The notes under the pieces were generated by a model. It saw only the letters and a list, made by a program, of their open reading frames with translations. It was not told where the DNA came from and did no database searches. A program made the position numbers and the translations under genes. A DNA stretch of 64,000 bases from Methylotenera_A sp044228245 (GTDB lineage: Bacteria; Pseudomonadota; Gammaproteobacteria; Burkholderiales; Methylophilaceae), in NCBI GenBank assembly GCA_044228245.1, contig JBGAVG010000007.1, positions 1 through 64,000 of the forward strand, given 5' to 3'. Below are positions 63,475 to 64,000 of the stretch, piece by piece; position 1 is the stretch's first letter, and the number at the start of each line of letters is the position of its first letter.

Positions 63475-64000
63475 TCATTTCTGATAAATCTGGTCAAAAA
63501 TGCCGCCATCCGAAAAATGCGTTTTTTGGGCTTTCTGCCAGCCTCCGAATACATCATTAATTTTGATTAAGTTGATTTTTGGGAACTGCTTTTCATACTT
63601 AACCGCAACGCTGGCGAGCGTTGGACGATAGTAATTTTTTGCAGCAATTTCCTGACCTTCTTCGCTGTATAAATATTCTAGGTAAGCTTTAGCCGCCACC
63701 TCAGTGCCATGTTTTTTGGCAAATTTATCTACAACGGTTACGGGCGGCTCAGCCAAGATAGACAAAGATGGAATGACGATTTCAAACTTGTCGGGGCCGA
63801 GTTCTTTTTGCGCTAAAAAGGCTTCGTTTTCCCAAGAGATAAACACATCGCCAATGCCGCGTTCAACAAAGGTCGTGGTGGAACCGCGCGCACCGCTATC
63901 TAGCACGGGTACATTTTTAAACAACTTGGTGACAAACTCTTTGGCTTTCGTTTCATCGTTATTGTTTTGTTTCAGCGCATACGCCCAAGCAGCTAGATAG
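63475..64000 (-). CDS. sbp: Sulfate-binding periplasmic protein, C-terminal part (5' end outside window)
   Basis: The open frame enters at the right edge and reads YLAAWAYALKQNN, then KNVPVLDSGARGSTTTFVER, GIGDVFISWENEA and YYRPTLASVAVKY, the C-terminal ~175 residues of Sbp/CysP-type sulfate-binding proteins (full length ~330). It would deliver sulfate to CysTWA. The first gene of the visible operon; the promoter and the signal peptide lie beyond 64000. Confidence 0.93.
   Translation of the reverse strand, partial: YLAAWAYALKQNNNDETKAKEFVTKLFKNVPVLDSGARGSTTTFVERGIGDVFISWENEAFLAQKELGPDKFEIVIPSLSILAEPPVTVVDKFAKKHGTEVAAKAYLEYLYSEEGQEIAAKNYYRPTLASVAVKYEKQFPKINLIKINDVFGGWQKAQKTHFSDGGIFDQIYQK

Overview
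The window looks like core chromosome of a betaproteobacterium. The gene set suits Methylophilaceae such as Methylotenera or Methylophilus; that placement is an inference from gene content and protein style, and no rRNA or marker search was possible. No phage, integrase, transposase, CRISPR array or secondary-metabolite cluster was seen. Both edges cut genes: the left edge lies inside a giant adhesin and the right edge inside a sulfate-binding protein.

Layout. 1-7.1 kb: the C-terminal part of a very large type-I-secreted adhesin (identical 321-bp GC-rich cadherin-like repeats, VCBS-like repeats, a VWA domain, RTX nonapeptides), then a TolC-family outer-membrane protein with an unusual NTF2-like C-terminal domain. 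7.2-12.3 kb: tRNA-Leu(UAA), a small lipoprotein, a Bcp peroxiredoxin, tRNA-Arg(CCU), and a rep-uup helicase/ABC-F pair. 12.4-16.6 kb: a diguanylate cyclase, a class III cyclase-homology membrane protein, the ribosome-assembly GTPase YlqF/RbgA and a methyltransferase. 16.7-20.2 kb: two unrecognised secreted proteins that end in the same short tail, a decayed D-Ala-D-Ala carboxypeptidase (S11) remnant, and an exported LigE-type DNA ligase. 20.2-30.9 kb: RNA and nucleotide housekeeping (HrpA, an RNase II-like enzyme, an RlmL-type methyltransferase, a MazG-like hydrolase), a CobW-family metallochaperone, a spermidine-synthase-like protein and a TonB-like membrane protein. 30.9-41.3 kb: Tpx, a FIST-domain protein, and the divergent pilGHIJL (Chp) system for twitching-pilus control, with a 1703-residue hybrid kinase. 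41.4-47.3 kb: dnaE, accA and tilS, the last two overlapping. 47.3-54.8 kb: a TonB-dependent receptor behind a tandem-palindrome promoter, a sigma-54-type response regulator, purT, a group II truncated globin, and a PAS-GGDEF-EAL protein. 54.8-60.1 kb: two tandem RhlE-type DEAD-box helicases, divergent from typA/bipA. 60.3-64 kb: a sulfate ABC-transport operon on the minus strand (sbp, a small Mop/TOBE protein, cysT, cysW, cysA).

Themes. Surface attachment and motility signalling recur: the adhesin and its putative TolC, two c-di-GMP enzymes and the Chp system. RNA metabolism is also heavily represented. The least explained items are the paired secreted proteins with a common C-terminal tail, the S11 remnant beside ligE, the in-frame insert in hrpA that resembles a repetitive element, the tandem operator before the TonB receptor, and the TolC-NTF2 fusion.
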